Below are positions 7,950-16,346 of a DNA stretch of 64,000 nucleotides, piece after piece. The stretch spans positions 124,001-188,000 of the forward strand of contig NZNT01000015.1 of assembly GCA_002695005.1 (NCBI GenBank), in the 5' to 3' direction. Every line of letters starts with the position of its first letter. The stretch's first letter is position 1. Below the pieces are notes generated by a model that ran no database searches, was not told the origin of the DNA, and saw nothing but the letters and a program-made list of their open reading frames with translations. Made by a program: the position numbers and the translations under genes. Source of the stretch: Maritimibacter sp. Lineage in GTDB: Bacteria; Pseudomonadota; Alphaproteobacteria; Rhodobacterales; Rhodobacteraceae.

Positions 7950-8513
7950 GTGGCCGAAACCAAGGATCCGCTCCTCATCAAGCGCTACGCCAGCCGCCGT
8001 CTCTACAATACCGAGACTTCGGACTATGTGACGCTGGAGGATATTGCAGGCTTCATCGCGGAGGGCAGGGAAGTTCAGATCGTGGATCTGAAATCCGGCG
8101 ACGACCTCACCCGACAATACCTTCTTCAGATCATCGCAGAACATGAAAGCCGGGGCGAAAGCGTCTTGCCGGTGGATGTGCTGACCGACCTTGTCCGCAG
8201 CTACACGACGCAAGCGCAAAGCGTCGTGCCGCAGTTCCTCGCCGCCAGCTTCGAGATGCTGCGTGAGGGGCAATCCAAGGTGATGGAAAACATGAGCACC
8301 ATCCCGAACCCGATGGCCCAGATGCCCGGGTTCGACGCGCTTCAGGCCCAGCAGCAGGCATTCATGAAGGCGATGATGGCCGGCTGGCCGACTGGCGGTG
8401 AGGAGGGGGGCGAAACGCCGACCTCCGGCTCAGGCGGCGGCCAGAAGGACGAGGAGCTGGACGAGATCCGCAAACAGCTCGCCGCCTTGCAGAAAAAGCT
8501 CTCCGGCATGTAA
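7950..8513 (+). CDS. phaR: PHA synthesis repressor PhaR
   Basis: A 187-residue DNA-binding repressor. The N-terminus LLIKRYASRRLYNTETSDYV followed by TLEDIA is the diagnostic PHB/PHA accumulation regulator DNA-binding domain; a PHA-binding middle region (about 60-120) follows, and the C-terminus is Gln/Gly-rich ending in a short coiled coil (LDEIRKQLAALQKKL). The best start is GTG at 7950, eight bases after GGGAGGA; an in-frame start further upstream gives residues that do not look native. It probably represses phaP and itself through the TTTTCTGCAC sites and is released by binding to PHA granules. Confidence 0.93.
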   Translation: MAETKDPLLIKRYASRRLYNTETSDYVTLEDIAGFIAEGREVQIVDLKSGDDLTRQYLLQIIAEHESRGESVLPVDVLTDLVRSYTTQAQSVVPQFLAASFEMLREGQSKVMENMSTIPNPMAQMPGFDALQAQQQAFMKAMMAGWPTGGEEGGETPTSGSGGGQKDEELDEIRKQLAALQKKLSGM

Positions 8514-8555
8514 TCCGCCCCGGCCCCGGACCGGGACAACCATACGAGGCCGAAG

Positions 8556-9518
8556 GTGGTCGAGACCGCAGGACGTATCACCCTCTGGGGGGTCGAGGTT
8601 TTTGCCGCCATCGCGGACGAGCGGTCGATTTCGGCGGCGGCCCGGCGCCTCGGCGCGAGTCCGTCGAGCGTGAGCCAGCAGTTGACCAATCTGGAAACCT
8701 CCGTGGGGACGGCGCTTATCGACCGGTCCGCACGGCCGCTCGTCTGCACGCCGGCGGGTGAGTTGTTCCGGCGCCGCGCGCTTACCATCCTGAACGAGGC
8801 TGAACAGGCCAAGGCCGAACTCGCGGCCGCCGACATGACGCGCCTCAGCCGCTTTCGCATCGGGATGATCGAGGATTTCGACGCCGACGTGACCCCTGCG
8901 CTCCTGACCGAACTGGCCCGGGACTGGCCGCGCACCCAGTTCCTGCTGGAAACCGGTGCGTCCCACCGGCTCTTCGATCAACTGGAGGCCCGGGCGCTGG
9001 ACGTCGTGGTCTCGGCCGATATGGGCGAGGCGGCGGAGGGGCAGGAGGTTCACCCGCTCCTCGAAGAGCCCTTCGTCGCTGCCGTCCCGCGCGGTCAGGT
9101 GGTGGGCGAAAACCGGATGGAAGAACTGCGTGCCTTGCCGCTCGTTCAATATTCCGCACGGCACTTCATGGGTCGTCAGATCGCCTCACACCTCGCCACG
9201 CAGGATTTCCGTCTGAGCCACAGGTTCGAACTGGACAGCTACCACGCGATCCTCTCGATGGTCGCCGCCGGGGCCGGCTGGACGATCCTCACGCCGCTCG
9301 GCGTTCTGCGGGCGCAGCGGTTCGTGCGCGACGTGGACATCATCGAACTTCCGTTCCCCTCCTTCTCCCGTCGCATCACCCTGACCGCCCGGCGCGGGGT
9401 GCTGGGCGATCTGCCGGGTGACGTGGCGGACCGTATGAAGCGCCACCTCGGCGAGATGATCATAACCCCGTTTCACGAGCGGATGCCGTGGCTCGCGGAC
9501 AAGATGCGGGTGCTCTGA
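8556..9518 (+). CDS. LysR-family transcriptional regulator
   Basis: A 320-residue regulator with the N-terminal winged helix-turn-helix at about 16-58 (AAARRLGASPSSVSQQLTNL contains the recognition helix) and a periplasmic-binding-like effector domain from about residue 95. The domain order and length are normal for LysR proteins. The start is GTG at 8556 after GAGGCCGAAGG, 42 bases past the phaR stop on the same strand, so readthrough from phaR is possible. No divergent target is adjacent; the MFS transporter downstream is the nearest candidate. The effector is unknown. Confidence 0.88.
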   Translation: MVETAGRITLWGVEVFAAIADERSISAAARRLGASPSSVSQQLTNLETSVGTALIDRSARPLVCTPAGELFRRRALTILNEAEQAKAELAAADMTRLSRFRIGMIEDFDADVTPALLTELARDWPRTQFLLETGASHRLFDQLEARALDVVVSADMGEAAEGQEVHPLLEEPFVAAVPRGQVVGENRMEELRALPLVQYSARHFMGRQIASHLATQDFRLSHRFELDSYHAILSMVAAGAGWTILTPLGVLRAQRFVRDVDIIELPFPSFSRRITLTARRGVLGDLPGDVADRMKRHLGEMIITPFHERMPWLADKMRVL

Positions 9519-9529
9519 CCTTTTCGGTG

Positions 9530-9539
9530 GTGCAGAAAA
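9530..9539. promoter_or_regulatory. Isolated copy of the PhaR half-site word
   Basis: GTGCAGAAAA here is an exact copy, in reverse orientation, of the TTTTCTGCAC word found before phaP and phaR. It lies just after the LysR stop and about 120 bases before the MFS gene. A single half-site may be chance. Confidence 0.3.
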
Positions 9540-9658
9540 TCCGAAGAAGACCAACTCTGTTGCGAGGCTCTTGCGGGCCTTGCGTGCTCGGCAATTGAAC
9601 ATCGGCCGGGACCGCCGCGTTTTTCACCAGACTGCAACGCGTCTCGGGGAGCACGCAC

Positions 9659-10849
9659 ATGACCTGGTTCGGGAACCTGTCGGCCGCGGGTTTCACGGCC
9701 ACAAGTATCGGATTTGGCCCCGCACGGATGGGCTTCGGTCTGTTCGTGCCCGCCTTCGCAGCGACCTTTTCGCTCTCGTCCGTCGCAGTCGGGGTGGTCT
9801 CGAGCCTCGGCTTCGCCGGGTTTTTCTTGGGGCTTCTCGCCGCACAGGCCATGCTCGACAGAAGGGGACCGGCGGCCCCGGTCCTCACCGGCCTCGCCGC
9901 AGCCACGGTCGGCCTTGGCATCGTGGCAGCCGCTCCGAACGTGCCGCTGCTCGCGGCGGGCGTGTTCCTCGCGGCGTCGAGCGCGGGGTTCGCGTGGACG
10001 CCTTTCAATGACGCCGTGCACCGAAAGATCCGGGAAGTGGACCGCAAGACCGCTCTGTCCGAGATCAGCACTGGCACCAGCGCCGGGATTGCCGTCGCTG
10101 GGGCCATCGCGCTCGGCACCGTGTTTCTTGGCGTGCATTGGCGCGTCGGCTGGGCCGTTTTCGCCGCCGCCGCCGCGCTGGCCCTGTACGGCAACTGGCG
10201 GGCCCTGCGACAGGTGGACAAGTCCCCCGAACCGCGGCCACAGAAGGGGTGGCGCGACCTCCTGCGCTGGCCCGCCGCGCCGCTATTTGCTGTCGCCTTC
10301 GTGTTCGGTGTCACCTCCGCCGTCTACATCTCTTTCGCCGCCGATACCTTCGCACGCGAAGGCGTGTCGAGGATACCGGACGGGGCGGCCCCGGCGCTGG
10401 TCTTTATCTTCTACGGCTTCTTCGGTCTCGCGGGACTTGCCACGGGGCGGGTGCGGGATCGCATCGGGCTGACCGTCCTTCTGCGACTCCTCATGTTGAT
10501 CGGGGCCGGGTCATTGGCCTTGGTCGCGCTGCTCCCGGGAACCTGGCCCGGCCTGATCGGCTCCGCCGGGCTTCAGGGGATGAACGTGATGATGACGAGT
10601 GCCGTTCTGGCGTTCTGGTCCGAACGGCTGTTCCCGGGCTGTCCGTCGCTGGCCTTCACCACGGCGTTGCTCGCCACGGCGGCGGGTAACGTCGTCGGTC
10701 CCGTGCTGGCGGGACTTGTCGTCGATGGCGCGGGGGCGGGCGTGATGTTCCTGTCGACCGCCGCCCTTCCGCTGGTCACTGCACTTTGTCTCAGGCCGCA
10801 AGTTGTCGTGGACCGGGCCGCCGGACAGGCCGGAAAAATGGCGGCCTGA
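9659..10849 (+). CDS. MFS transporter (YbfB/YjiJ-like)
   Basis: A 396-residue membrane protein with about twelve hydrophobic helices and no large soluble domain. GPARMGFGLFVPAFAATFSL near the N-terminus and the conserved loop RVRDRIG around residue 264 fit MFS members of the YbfB/YjiJ type. The first helix pair is preceded by MTWFGNLSAAGFTATSIGFG. The start ATG at 9659 follows a GGGGAG-type ribosome site. The substrate is unknown. It follows the LysR gene by 140 bases and converges with the aminotransferase gene; a symmetric hairpin lies between them. Confidence 0.82.
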   Translation: MTWFGNLSAAGFTATSIGFGPARMGFGLFVPAFAATFSLSSVAVGVVSSLGFAGFFLGLLAAQAMLDRRGPAAPVLTGLAAATVGLGIVAAAPNVPLLAAGVFLAASSAGFAWTPFNDAVHRKIREVDRKTALSEISTGTSAGIAVAGAIALGTVFLGVHWRVGWAVFAAAAALALYGNWRALRQVDKSPEPRPQKGWRDLLRWPAAPLFAVAFVFGVTSAVYISFAADTFAREGVSRIPDGAAPALVFIFYGFFGLAGLATGRVRDRIGLTVLLRLLMLIGAGSLALVALLPGTWPGLIGSAGLQGMNVMMTSAVLAFWSERLFPGCPSLAFTTALLATAAGNVVGPVLAGLVVDGAGAGVMFLSTAALPLVTALCLRPQVVVDRAAGQAGKMAA

Positions 10850-10873
10850 CAGGTTGTGTCACCGCCAACGCAA

Positions 10874-10899
10874 AAGGGTCGCCCGTCGGGGCGGCCCTT
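10874..10899. terminator. Hairpin between convergent genes
   Basis: An 11-bp stem (AAGGGTCGCCC / GGGCGGCCCTT, one G-T pair) with a GTCG loop lies between the MFS stop and the aminotransferase stop. It could act on both strands; T-runs are short. Confidence 0.5.
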
Positions 10900-10918
10900 G
10901 GCGTTCCGGCAAGGTGGC

Positions 10919-12136
10919 TTACTCCGCCGCGACCGAGGCGGCCTGCTTCACATCCGCCGCCGCAGCGACCAGCGCATCAGCGATGAAGTCGAGTTCGGGC
11001 TTTTTCAGACGAACGGGCAGGCGCGTATCGCAGGCTTTCGTGAGCATCCGGTCGGTTCCCGGAAGCGGCCCGGGGTCGCCCAGGAATTCCCAGTTGCGGT
11101 AGGCGCGGGCGTTGTCGGTGTGCAGACCGAAGACCTGGACCGAGACACCCCGGCGCTTGGCCGCATCCATGAAGGCGCGGGTTTCGGTTTCGGACATGTC
11201 GACGAGGTTGAACTGGATCGAATCCGGCGCGCGGGTCTCGGGTGTCAGGGGCGCGGGCACGTCGATCCAGCGGCTCTCGTTGAGTTTGGCCGCGACGTAG
11301 TCGTGGTTGCGCAACCCGTCGGTGACGCGGCGCTCCAGTTCGGGGATCTGAGGGCGGATCACGGCGGCCGACAGGTTCGACAGACGCGTGTTGTAAAGCG
11401 GCAGCTTGTTCTGCCAGCGGGCAAAGGCCTCTTCTAGCTCCGTCGAGTTGTCGCCGTGCGGGCCCTTGTGCTTTTTCCAGTTGTGCTCATAGGCACCGGA
11501 CATGATCACCGCGCGGGCGATGACGTCGGGGTCGTCGGTGATGAGCACCCCGCCTTCGCCGGCGTTCAGCATCTTGTAGGACTGGAACGAGAAACAGCCG
11601 ATCTTGCCGATCGTGCCGATTTTCTCGCCATGCCAGAGCGTGCCGAGCGAGTGGGCCGCATCCTCGACCACCGGAATGCCCTTGGCGTCGCACAGCGCCA
11701 TGATCGCATCCATGTCCGACGTATGGCCCCGCATGTGGCTGATGATGACTGCTCCGATCTCGTCCGTGAGCTTGGCGGCGAAGTCGTCCATACCGACGCG
11801 GTAGTTGTCCTGCACATCCACGAGCACCGGTACACAGTCGGCGTGCACGACCGAGGAGGGGACCGCGGCGAAGGTGAAGGCCGGGATCAGGACCTTGGTG
11901 TCACGGGGCAGCGCCAGCGCCTTGAGCGACAGAAACAGCGCGGCCGAGCAGGAGGCCACGGCCAACGCATACTTGACGCCCATCATGTCGGCGAATTCCC
12001 GCTCCAGCAGCGCCACGGGAGCATCCTGCGGCGCGGTGTAGCGGAAAAGATCCCCTGATTGCAGCAGCCGGTCGATCTCGGCGCGGGCAGCTTCAGGGAT
12101 GGGTTCGGCGTCATAGACGTTGGGGCCCAGGGTCAT
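10919..12136 (-). CDS. DegT/DnrJ/EryC1/StrS-family PLP aminotransferase
   Basis: A 405-residue pyridoxal-phosphate enzyme of the sugar-aminotransferase fold. ASCSAALFLSLKAL is the phosphate-binding loop, VVEDAAHSLG contains the PLP Asp, and CFSFQSYKMLNAGEGG contains the Schiff-base Lys. The C-terminus ends in an Ala-rich tail. Family members usually transaminate keto-sugars, but some act on amino alcohols or other carbonyls. It lies downstream of the glutamine-synthetase-like gene on the same strand, separated by 145 bases and a terminator-like hairpin, so it probably has its own promoter. No other nucleotide-sugar genes are near, which makes a sugar substrate less obvious. Confidence 0.87.
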   Translation of the reverse strand: MTLGPNVYDAEPIPEAARAEIDRLLQSGDLFRYTAPQDAPVALLEREFADMMGVKYALAVASCSAALFLSLKALALPRDTKVLIPAFTFAAVPSSVVHADCVPVLVDVQDNYRVGMDDFAAKLTDEIGAVIISHMRGHTSDMDAIMALCDAKGIPVVEDAAHSLGTLWHGEKIGTIGKIGCFSFQSYKMLNAGEGGVLITDDPDVIARAVIMSGAYEHNWKKHKGPHGDNSTELEEAFARWQNKLPLYNTRLSNLSAAVIRPQIPELERRVTDGLRNHDYVAAKLNESRWIDVPAPLTPETRAPDSIQFNLVDMSETETRAFMDAAKRRGVSVQVFGLHTDNARAYRNWEFLGDPGPLPGTDRMLTKACDTRLPVRLKKPELDFIADALVAAAADVKQAASVAAE

Positions 12137-12219
12137 ACTCGTATCCTTTTCGGGTTTTCCGAAGGTGATATTCGGGAAAAGTGTAACACCGCGATAAAGG
12201 CGAGGAAAGAAAAATGAAA

Positions 12220-12250
12220 GGGCGGCGGGGTCTGGAAACCCTCACCGCCC
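12220..12250 (-). terminator. Terminator after the glutamine-synthetase-like gene
   Basis: On the minus strand GGGCGG...GGG and CCC...CCGCCC pair across a short interior and are followed by CTTTCATTTTTC. It lies about 30 bases after the ligase stop and before the aminotransferase start. Confidence 0.6.
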
Positions 12251-12281
12251 CATTCGGAGGTCTTTGCGGCCCCTCGGGGCG

Positions 12282-13643
12282 TCAGACGTTGAGCAACAGG
12301 TGCTCTCGCTCCCACGGGCTGATGACCGAAAGGAATTCCTGGTATTCCGTGCGCTTCACGATGGAATAGACGCGGGCGAACTCGGGGCCCAGGACCTCGT
12401 GCATCTCCTTGGCCTCGTCGAACAGGTCGAGCGCGGACCACAGGTCATGGGGAATTTCCTCGTCCGCCGCATAGGCATCGCCCCGGTACTGCGGTTCGGC
12501 CCGCACGTCGTTCATCATGCCAAGGTATCCGGCGGCGAGCGACACAGCCATGGCGAGATAGGGGTTCGCATCCATCCCCGTCAGCCGGTTTTCGATCCGG
12601 CGGGAGTCCGGCCCGGACAGGGGGATGCGGATGCCTGTCGTGCGGTTGTCGCGGCCCCAGGCGAGGTTGATGGGGGCCGCGTTGTCGCGCACATACCGGC
12701 GATAGCTGTTCACATAGGGTGCCATGACTGCGATCACCTCCGGCAGGTGCTTTTGCAAACCGCCGATGAAGGTGAAAAACGCGTCCGTATCGCCGCCCTG
12801 GGGGCCCGCGAAGATGTTTTTTCCGGTGTCGGTCTCCACCACGGAATGGTGGATATGCATGGCGCTGCCCGGCTCTTCGGCGATGGGCTTTGCCATGAAC
12901 GTGGCGAAACAATCGTGGCGCAGCGCCGCTTCGCGGATCAGGCGCTTGAAGTAGAACACTTCGTCGGCAAGTTTTACCGGGTCGCCATGGCGCAGGTTGA
13001 TTTCGAGCTGGCCGGCCCCGCCCTCTTGCGTGATCCCGTCGATCTCGAACCCTTGTGCCTCGGCGAAGTCGTAGATGTCGTCGATCACCGGGCCGAACTC
13101 GTCCACGGCCGTCATGGAATAGGCCTGACGCGCGGCGGCCGGGCGGCCTGAGCGGCCCATCATCGGCTCGATCTTCTTGGCGGGGTCGAGGTTGCGGGCG
13201 ACGAGGAAGAATTCCATTTCCGGCGCGACCACCGGCGTCCAGCCCTGGGCGTGGTAGAGCGAGACCACACGCTTGAGCACGTTGCGCGGGGAATAGGGGA
13301 TCAGCGCGCCGTTTCGGTCATAGGCGTCATGGATGACCTGCAACGTGATGTCGGCGGTCCACGGCGCAGCAGTTGAGGTCGACATGTCGGGCTTGAGGAT
13401 CATGTCGCGTTCGATGAACCCTTCTTCGCCCGCGGCTTCCCCCCAATCGCCCGTGATCGTCTGGAAGAAGATCGAGTCGGGCAGATGGAAATAGGTCTGG
13501 CGCAGGAACTTCTGTGCCGGAACCGCCTTGCCACGCGCTATGCCGGGAAGGTCCGAGACGATGCACTCCACCTCGTCCAACCGTCGTTCGTGGAGATAGG
13601 CCTGAGCGGCCTCGGGCAGGTCGAGGGTCCAGTCCTTGGCCAT
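12282..13643 (-). CDS. Glutamine-synthetase-family ligase (PuuA/GlnT-like)
   Basis: A 453-residue enzyme of the glutamine synthetase superfamily that should join an amine or ammonia to the gamma-carboxyl of glutamate using ATP. Visible active-site elements are APEMEFFL and GQLEINLRHG (metal-binding Glu), SAMHIHHS (His loop) and NRTTGIRIP. Housekeeping GlnA is about 470 residues with an adenylylation Tyr loop near the C-terminus, which I do not recognise here, so a PuuA-like or gamma-glutamylamide synthetase role is more likely. The ATG shares one base with the stop of the amidotransferase upstream (TGATG), showing translational coupling. A terminator follows. The amine substrate is not evident. 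Confidence 0.85.
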   Translation of the reverse strand: MAKDWTLDLPEAAQAYLHERRLDEVECIVSDLPGIARGKAVPAQKFLRQTYFHLPDSIFFQTITGDWGEAAGEEGFIERDMILKPDMSTSTAAPWTADITLQVIHDAYDRNGALIPYSPRNVLKRVVSLYHAQGWTPVVAPEMEFFLVARNLDPAKKIEPMMGRSGRPAAARQAYSMTAVDEFGPVIDDIYDFAEAQGFEIDGITQEGGAGQLEINLRHGDPVKLADEVFYFKRLIREAALRHDCFATFMAKPIAEEPGSAMHIHHSVVETDTGKNIFAGPQGGDTDAFFTFIGGLQKHLPEVIAVMAPYVNSYRRYVRDNAAPINLAWGRDNRTTGIRIPLSGPDSRRIENRLTGMDANPYLAMAVSLAAGYLGMMNDVRAEPQYRGDAYAADEEIPHDLWSALDLFDEAKEMHEVLGPEFARVYSIVKRTEYQEFLSVISPWEREHLLLNV

Positions 13644-14320
13644 CACTTGGCTCCTTTTTGCAGAAATGCTGCCATGCGGGCCGCAAATTCTGCGTTGTCC
13701 GTTGGTTTTTGCAAAGTGGCGCGCGCGGCGGACACAAGATCTGGCGGAACCGTGCCGGAGCGGTGCTCGATGAGGCCGCGCACCATGTCCGCGTCGAATT
13801 CCGGATGCGGCTGCACGGTCAGGATGTTCGACCCGATCACCATCGCCGCATTTCGGCAGAAGTCACTCTCTGCAATCACCTGCGCGCCCTCGGGAAGGTC
13901 CACGACCTGATCCTGATGCCACGCGTTGAGAGCGAGCTCGGTGTCGCCGAAGTCATAGACCTGCCGCCCGACGGACCAGCCGCCGCGGAATTTCTCGACC
14001 TTGCCGCCCATCGCCTGCGCGATGATCTGATGGCCGAAACAGATCCCGACGAGCGGGCGGCCGGAGGCGGCGATCTCGCGGATCAGGTTCTCCAGCGGCG
14101 CAATCCAGTCATGGTCCTCGTAGGCGCCGTGGCGCGAACCGGTGATGAGCCAGCCCTGCGCGTCTTCGGCGTTTTCCGGGAATTCCCCATCGACCACATT
14201 CCAGGTGCGGAAGATGAAGTCGTGCCCGGCCAGCAGGCGTTCGAACATGCCGGAATAGTCGCCCACCTCACCGATGAGCGCGTCCGGCACGTGGCCGGTT
14301 TGCAGGATGCCGATAAGCAT
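13643..14320 (-). CDS. Class I glutamine amidotransferase
   Basis: A 225-residue stand-alone type 1 amidotransferase. The triad is visible: Cys94 in VGICFGHQII, His172 and Glu174 in VQPHPEF. The domain resembles GMP-synthase-type amidotransferases rather than the peptidase C26 PuuD type. Such proteins hydrolyse glutamine or gamma-glutamyl bonds. It is coupled to the glutamine-synthetase-like gene by overlap, so the two probably form a pair that makes and cleaves gamma-glutamyl compounds. A 14-bp palindrome lies 9-22 bases before its start and would hide or overlap the ribosome site region. Confidence 0.85.
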   Translation of the reverse strand: MLIGILQTGHVPDALIGEVGDYSGMFERLLAGHDFIFRTWNVVDGEFPENAEDAQGWLITGSRHGAYEDHDWIAPLENLIREIAASGRPLVGICFGHQIIAQAMGGKVEKFRGGWSVGRQVYDFGDTELALNAWHQDQVVDLPEGAQVIAESDFCRNAAMVIGSNILTVQPHPEFDADMVRGLIEHRSGTVPPDLVSAARATLQKPTDNAEFAARMAAFLQKGAK

Positions 14321-14328
14321 GATGCCTC

Positions 14329-14342
14329 AATTTGATCAAATT
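14329..14342. promoter_or_regulatory. Palindrome AATTTGATCAAATT before the amidotransferase
   Basis: A perfect 14-bp AT-rich palindrome stands out in GC-rich surroundings, just before the amidotransferase start. Its core TTTGATCA also occurs before the ABC transporter operon at 17886. A shared regulator is plausible but unproven. Confidence 0.45.
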
Positions 14343-14553
14343 TGACGCGACAGTATCCGAGGCGCCGGAGCGCGGCAAGGGGGTCGGTCGCGGCGCACGG
14401 GGACGCTTCTTGCGCCGCCCATTGGCAGCCAGTTGTTAACAGTTTCAGCCCCCTGGGGTCCTGGACTCCCAAAGACCGAAAGCGTCCGACGTTCTGTGGT
14501 GGCGACCGGGACCGGCAGGACATCTCTGAGCGGTGCCGGAACGTGCGCGGTCC

Positions 14554-15360
14554 TCAGCGCACCAGCATCGGTCGCAGGCGCATCCTTGGGCGGTACTCCT
14601 GCGGCAGGTGTCGCGTCAGCCGCCGGTTGATCGCCCCGAAGACAGTTATGACGGTCAGCGTCAGCAGGATGAAATAGAAGGCGAGGATCGGGTAGGGCAC
14701 GAAAGGATTGAATGTCTTGTCCGCAAAATAGCTGGCGTAGTACAGCGCGTCGCCCCGCTGCTGCCACGCCGGAAAACCCGAAAAGAACACCAGCGCCGTG
14801 GCGTGAAACAGGAAGATCGCCTCGTTCGTATAGGCGGGCCAGGCCAGGCGCAGCATCGTCGGGAAGGTGATCCGCCGGAATCGCTTCCAGCCCATGAGGC
14901 CATAGGCATCGGCGGCTTCGAGGTCGCCCTTGGGAATCGACTTCAGTGCGCCGAAAAAGATCTCGCCGGCGTAGGCCGAGGTGTTGAGAAACAACACGAT
15001 CGTCGCCCCCAGCGCCGCCGAGGTCAGTGGGTCGAAGATCGGCGACACCTGCTTGAGCGAGAGAAAGGCGAAATAGGCGAAGAAAAACTGGATGAAGAGC
15101 GGCGAGCCACGGAAAATGAAGATGAACCATTCCGCCGACTTGCGCGCCACCGGATTGCGCGCGGCCTTGCCGAGCGCCACGGTGATCGACAGGAAGAACC
15201 CGGCGGCCAGCGCAAGCACCCCGAAGTAGATGTTCCAGATCATGCCCGAGCCGATCAGCGTGAACTGCTGACACAGCGTGAAATCAGTGCGCGGCAACAA
15301 CCGCTCGCCGATCCCGATGGAACGCAGGCCGTAGTCCATGACTGTTTCCCAGCAACTCAT
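14554..15360 (-). CDS. Polar amino-acid ABC transporter permease (HisM/GlnP type)
   Basis: A 268-residue inner-membrane permease with about five hydrophobic helices and the ATPase-contact EAA loop (GDLEAADAYGLMGWKRFRRI). FIFRGSPLFIQFFFAYFAFL is a typical early segment of amino-acid permeases. The start ATG at 15360 overlaps the stop of the preceding permease (ATGA), so an open extension upstream is rejected. It is the last gene of the operon and probably pairs with the other permease as a heterodimer. Confidence 0.9.
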   Translation of the reverse strand: MSCWETVMDYGLRSIGIGERLLPRTDFTLCQQFTLIGSGMIWNIYFGVLALAAGFFLSITVALGKAARNPVARKSAEWFIFIFRGSPLFIQFFFAYFAFLSLKQVSPIFDPLTSAALGATIVLFLNTSAYAGEIFFGALKSIPKGDLEAADAYGLMGWKRFRRITFPTMLRLAWPAYTNEAIFLFHATALVFFSGFPAWQQRGDALYYASYFADKTFNPFVPYPILAFYFILLTLTVITVFGAINRRLTRHLPQEYRPRMRLRPMLVR

Positions 15361-16241
15361 GCGGTGGCCTTTCGCTGCGCTTCCCCGGCGGCGGTCGCCT
15401 GACCGTGGGAGAGGCGGGCCATCAGCCGGTCGAGCACGACCTCGGAGACGCGGGTGAGAAGCAGGTAAAAGACGAGAAGTGCACCGAAATAGTACATGCG
15501 CCAGTCGCCGTGCGGGAAGTCCGAGAACCGCGCGGTCTTGGACCCGCCCAGTTCGCGCGCCCAGTAGACGATATCCTCGACCCCGAGCAGGAACAGAAGC
15601 GGCGTGGCCTTGATGAGGATCATCCAAAGGTTCGACAGGCCCGGCAGCGCATAGACCCACATCTGCGGCACGAGGATCCGCCAGTAGGCTTGCCGGTGCG
15701 TCATGCCATAGGCCTCGGCGGTTTCCATTTGCGCACGCGGGACCGAGCGCATGGCCCCGTAGAGCACATTGGCCGCGAAAGCGCCGAAGACGATGGCGAA
15801 GGTCAGGACGGCGAGCGCGAAGCCATAGCTTTCATGCACCCATTGAGGCGAGGACGAAAGCGGCAGCTTGGCCTGCGCGCAGACGACGAAATCGCTGCCT
15901 TGCCGGATCGGCGCGTCCCAGTCCGGGCATTTCACCTGATGGCGCAGCCACTCGAAGGCTTGATCGAGCGCGATGACGAAGAACAGGAAAAACGCGATGT
16001 CCGGTACGCCGCGCACGATGGACGTATATCCCTTGCCCAGCCAACGCAGCGGCGCCACGCGGGACCGGGCGGCCCCGGCACCTGCGAACCCGAAGGCGAG
16101 CGAGACGGGCGCTGTAACGAGCAGGAGCAGCATCACGGTCCCGAAGGACTGGTAGAACAGGAGGTGCTTGCCGCTCGTGAGATAGCAGGTCAGCCACTGA
16201 ACCCCCGCAAGGGCTTGGGGGTCGTCGCAGACCTCAAGCAC
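15357..16241 (-). CDS. Polar amino-acid ABC transporter permease (HisQ type)
   Basis: A 294-residue permease with the conserved YTSIVRGVPDIAFFLFF segment and an EAA loop (AQMETAEAYGMTHRQAYWRI). It is longer than most of its family because of a hydrophilic insert after the second or third helix (about residues 92-138) that contains two Cys (CPDW and VVCAQ), probably on the periplasmic side, where they could form a disulfide. The start is GTG at 16241 after GGAAAGG; no better start exists upstream. It overlaps the next permease by four bases. Confidence 0.88.
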   Translation of the reverse strand: MLEVCDDPQALAGVQWLTCYLTSGKHLLFYQSFGTVMLLLLVTAPVSLAFGFAGAGAARSRVAPLRWLGKGYTSIVRGVPDIAFFLFFVIALDQAFEWLRHQVKCPDWDAPIRQGSDFVVCAQAKLPLSSSPQWVHESYGFALAVLTFAIVFGAFAANVLYGAMRSVPRAQMETAEAYGMTHRQAYWRILVPQMWVYALPGLSNLWMILIKATPLLFLLGVEDIVYWARELGGSKTARFSDFPHGDWRMYYFGALLVFYLLLTRVSEVVLDRLMARLSHGQATAAGEAQRKATA

Positions 16242-16317
16242 GCGCCGGGACCTTTCCGGCGCGGGGCAGGTCGCGTGGTGCGCCTGAGTGTGTGTCGGCT
16301 GTCTCTGTCATGGGGTA

Positions 16318-16337
16318 GGGCGGCCCGAAGGCCGCCC
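16318..16337 (-). terminator. Intercistronic hairpin with UUCG loop
   Basis: GGGCGGCC and its complement surround a TTCG loop (minus strand) about 10 bases after the binding-protein stop, with no T-run. Such hairpins between a binding-protein gene and permease genes often stabilise the upstream message and lower permease expression. Confidence 0.5.
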
Positions 16338-16346
16338 CGGCCTCGA

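Noticed and set aside
13655-13675. A TTTTTGCAGAAAT match to the PhaR word inside the amidotransferase end
   Set aside because: It lacks the core CTGCAC and lies within coding sequence far from any promoter.
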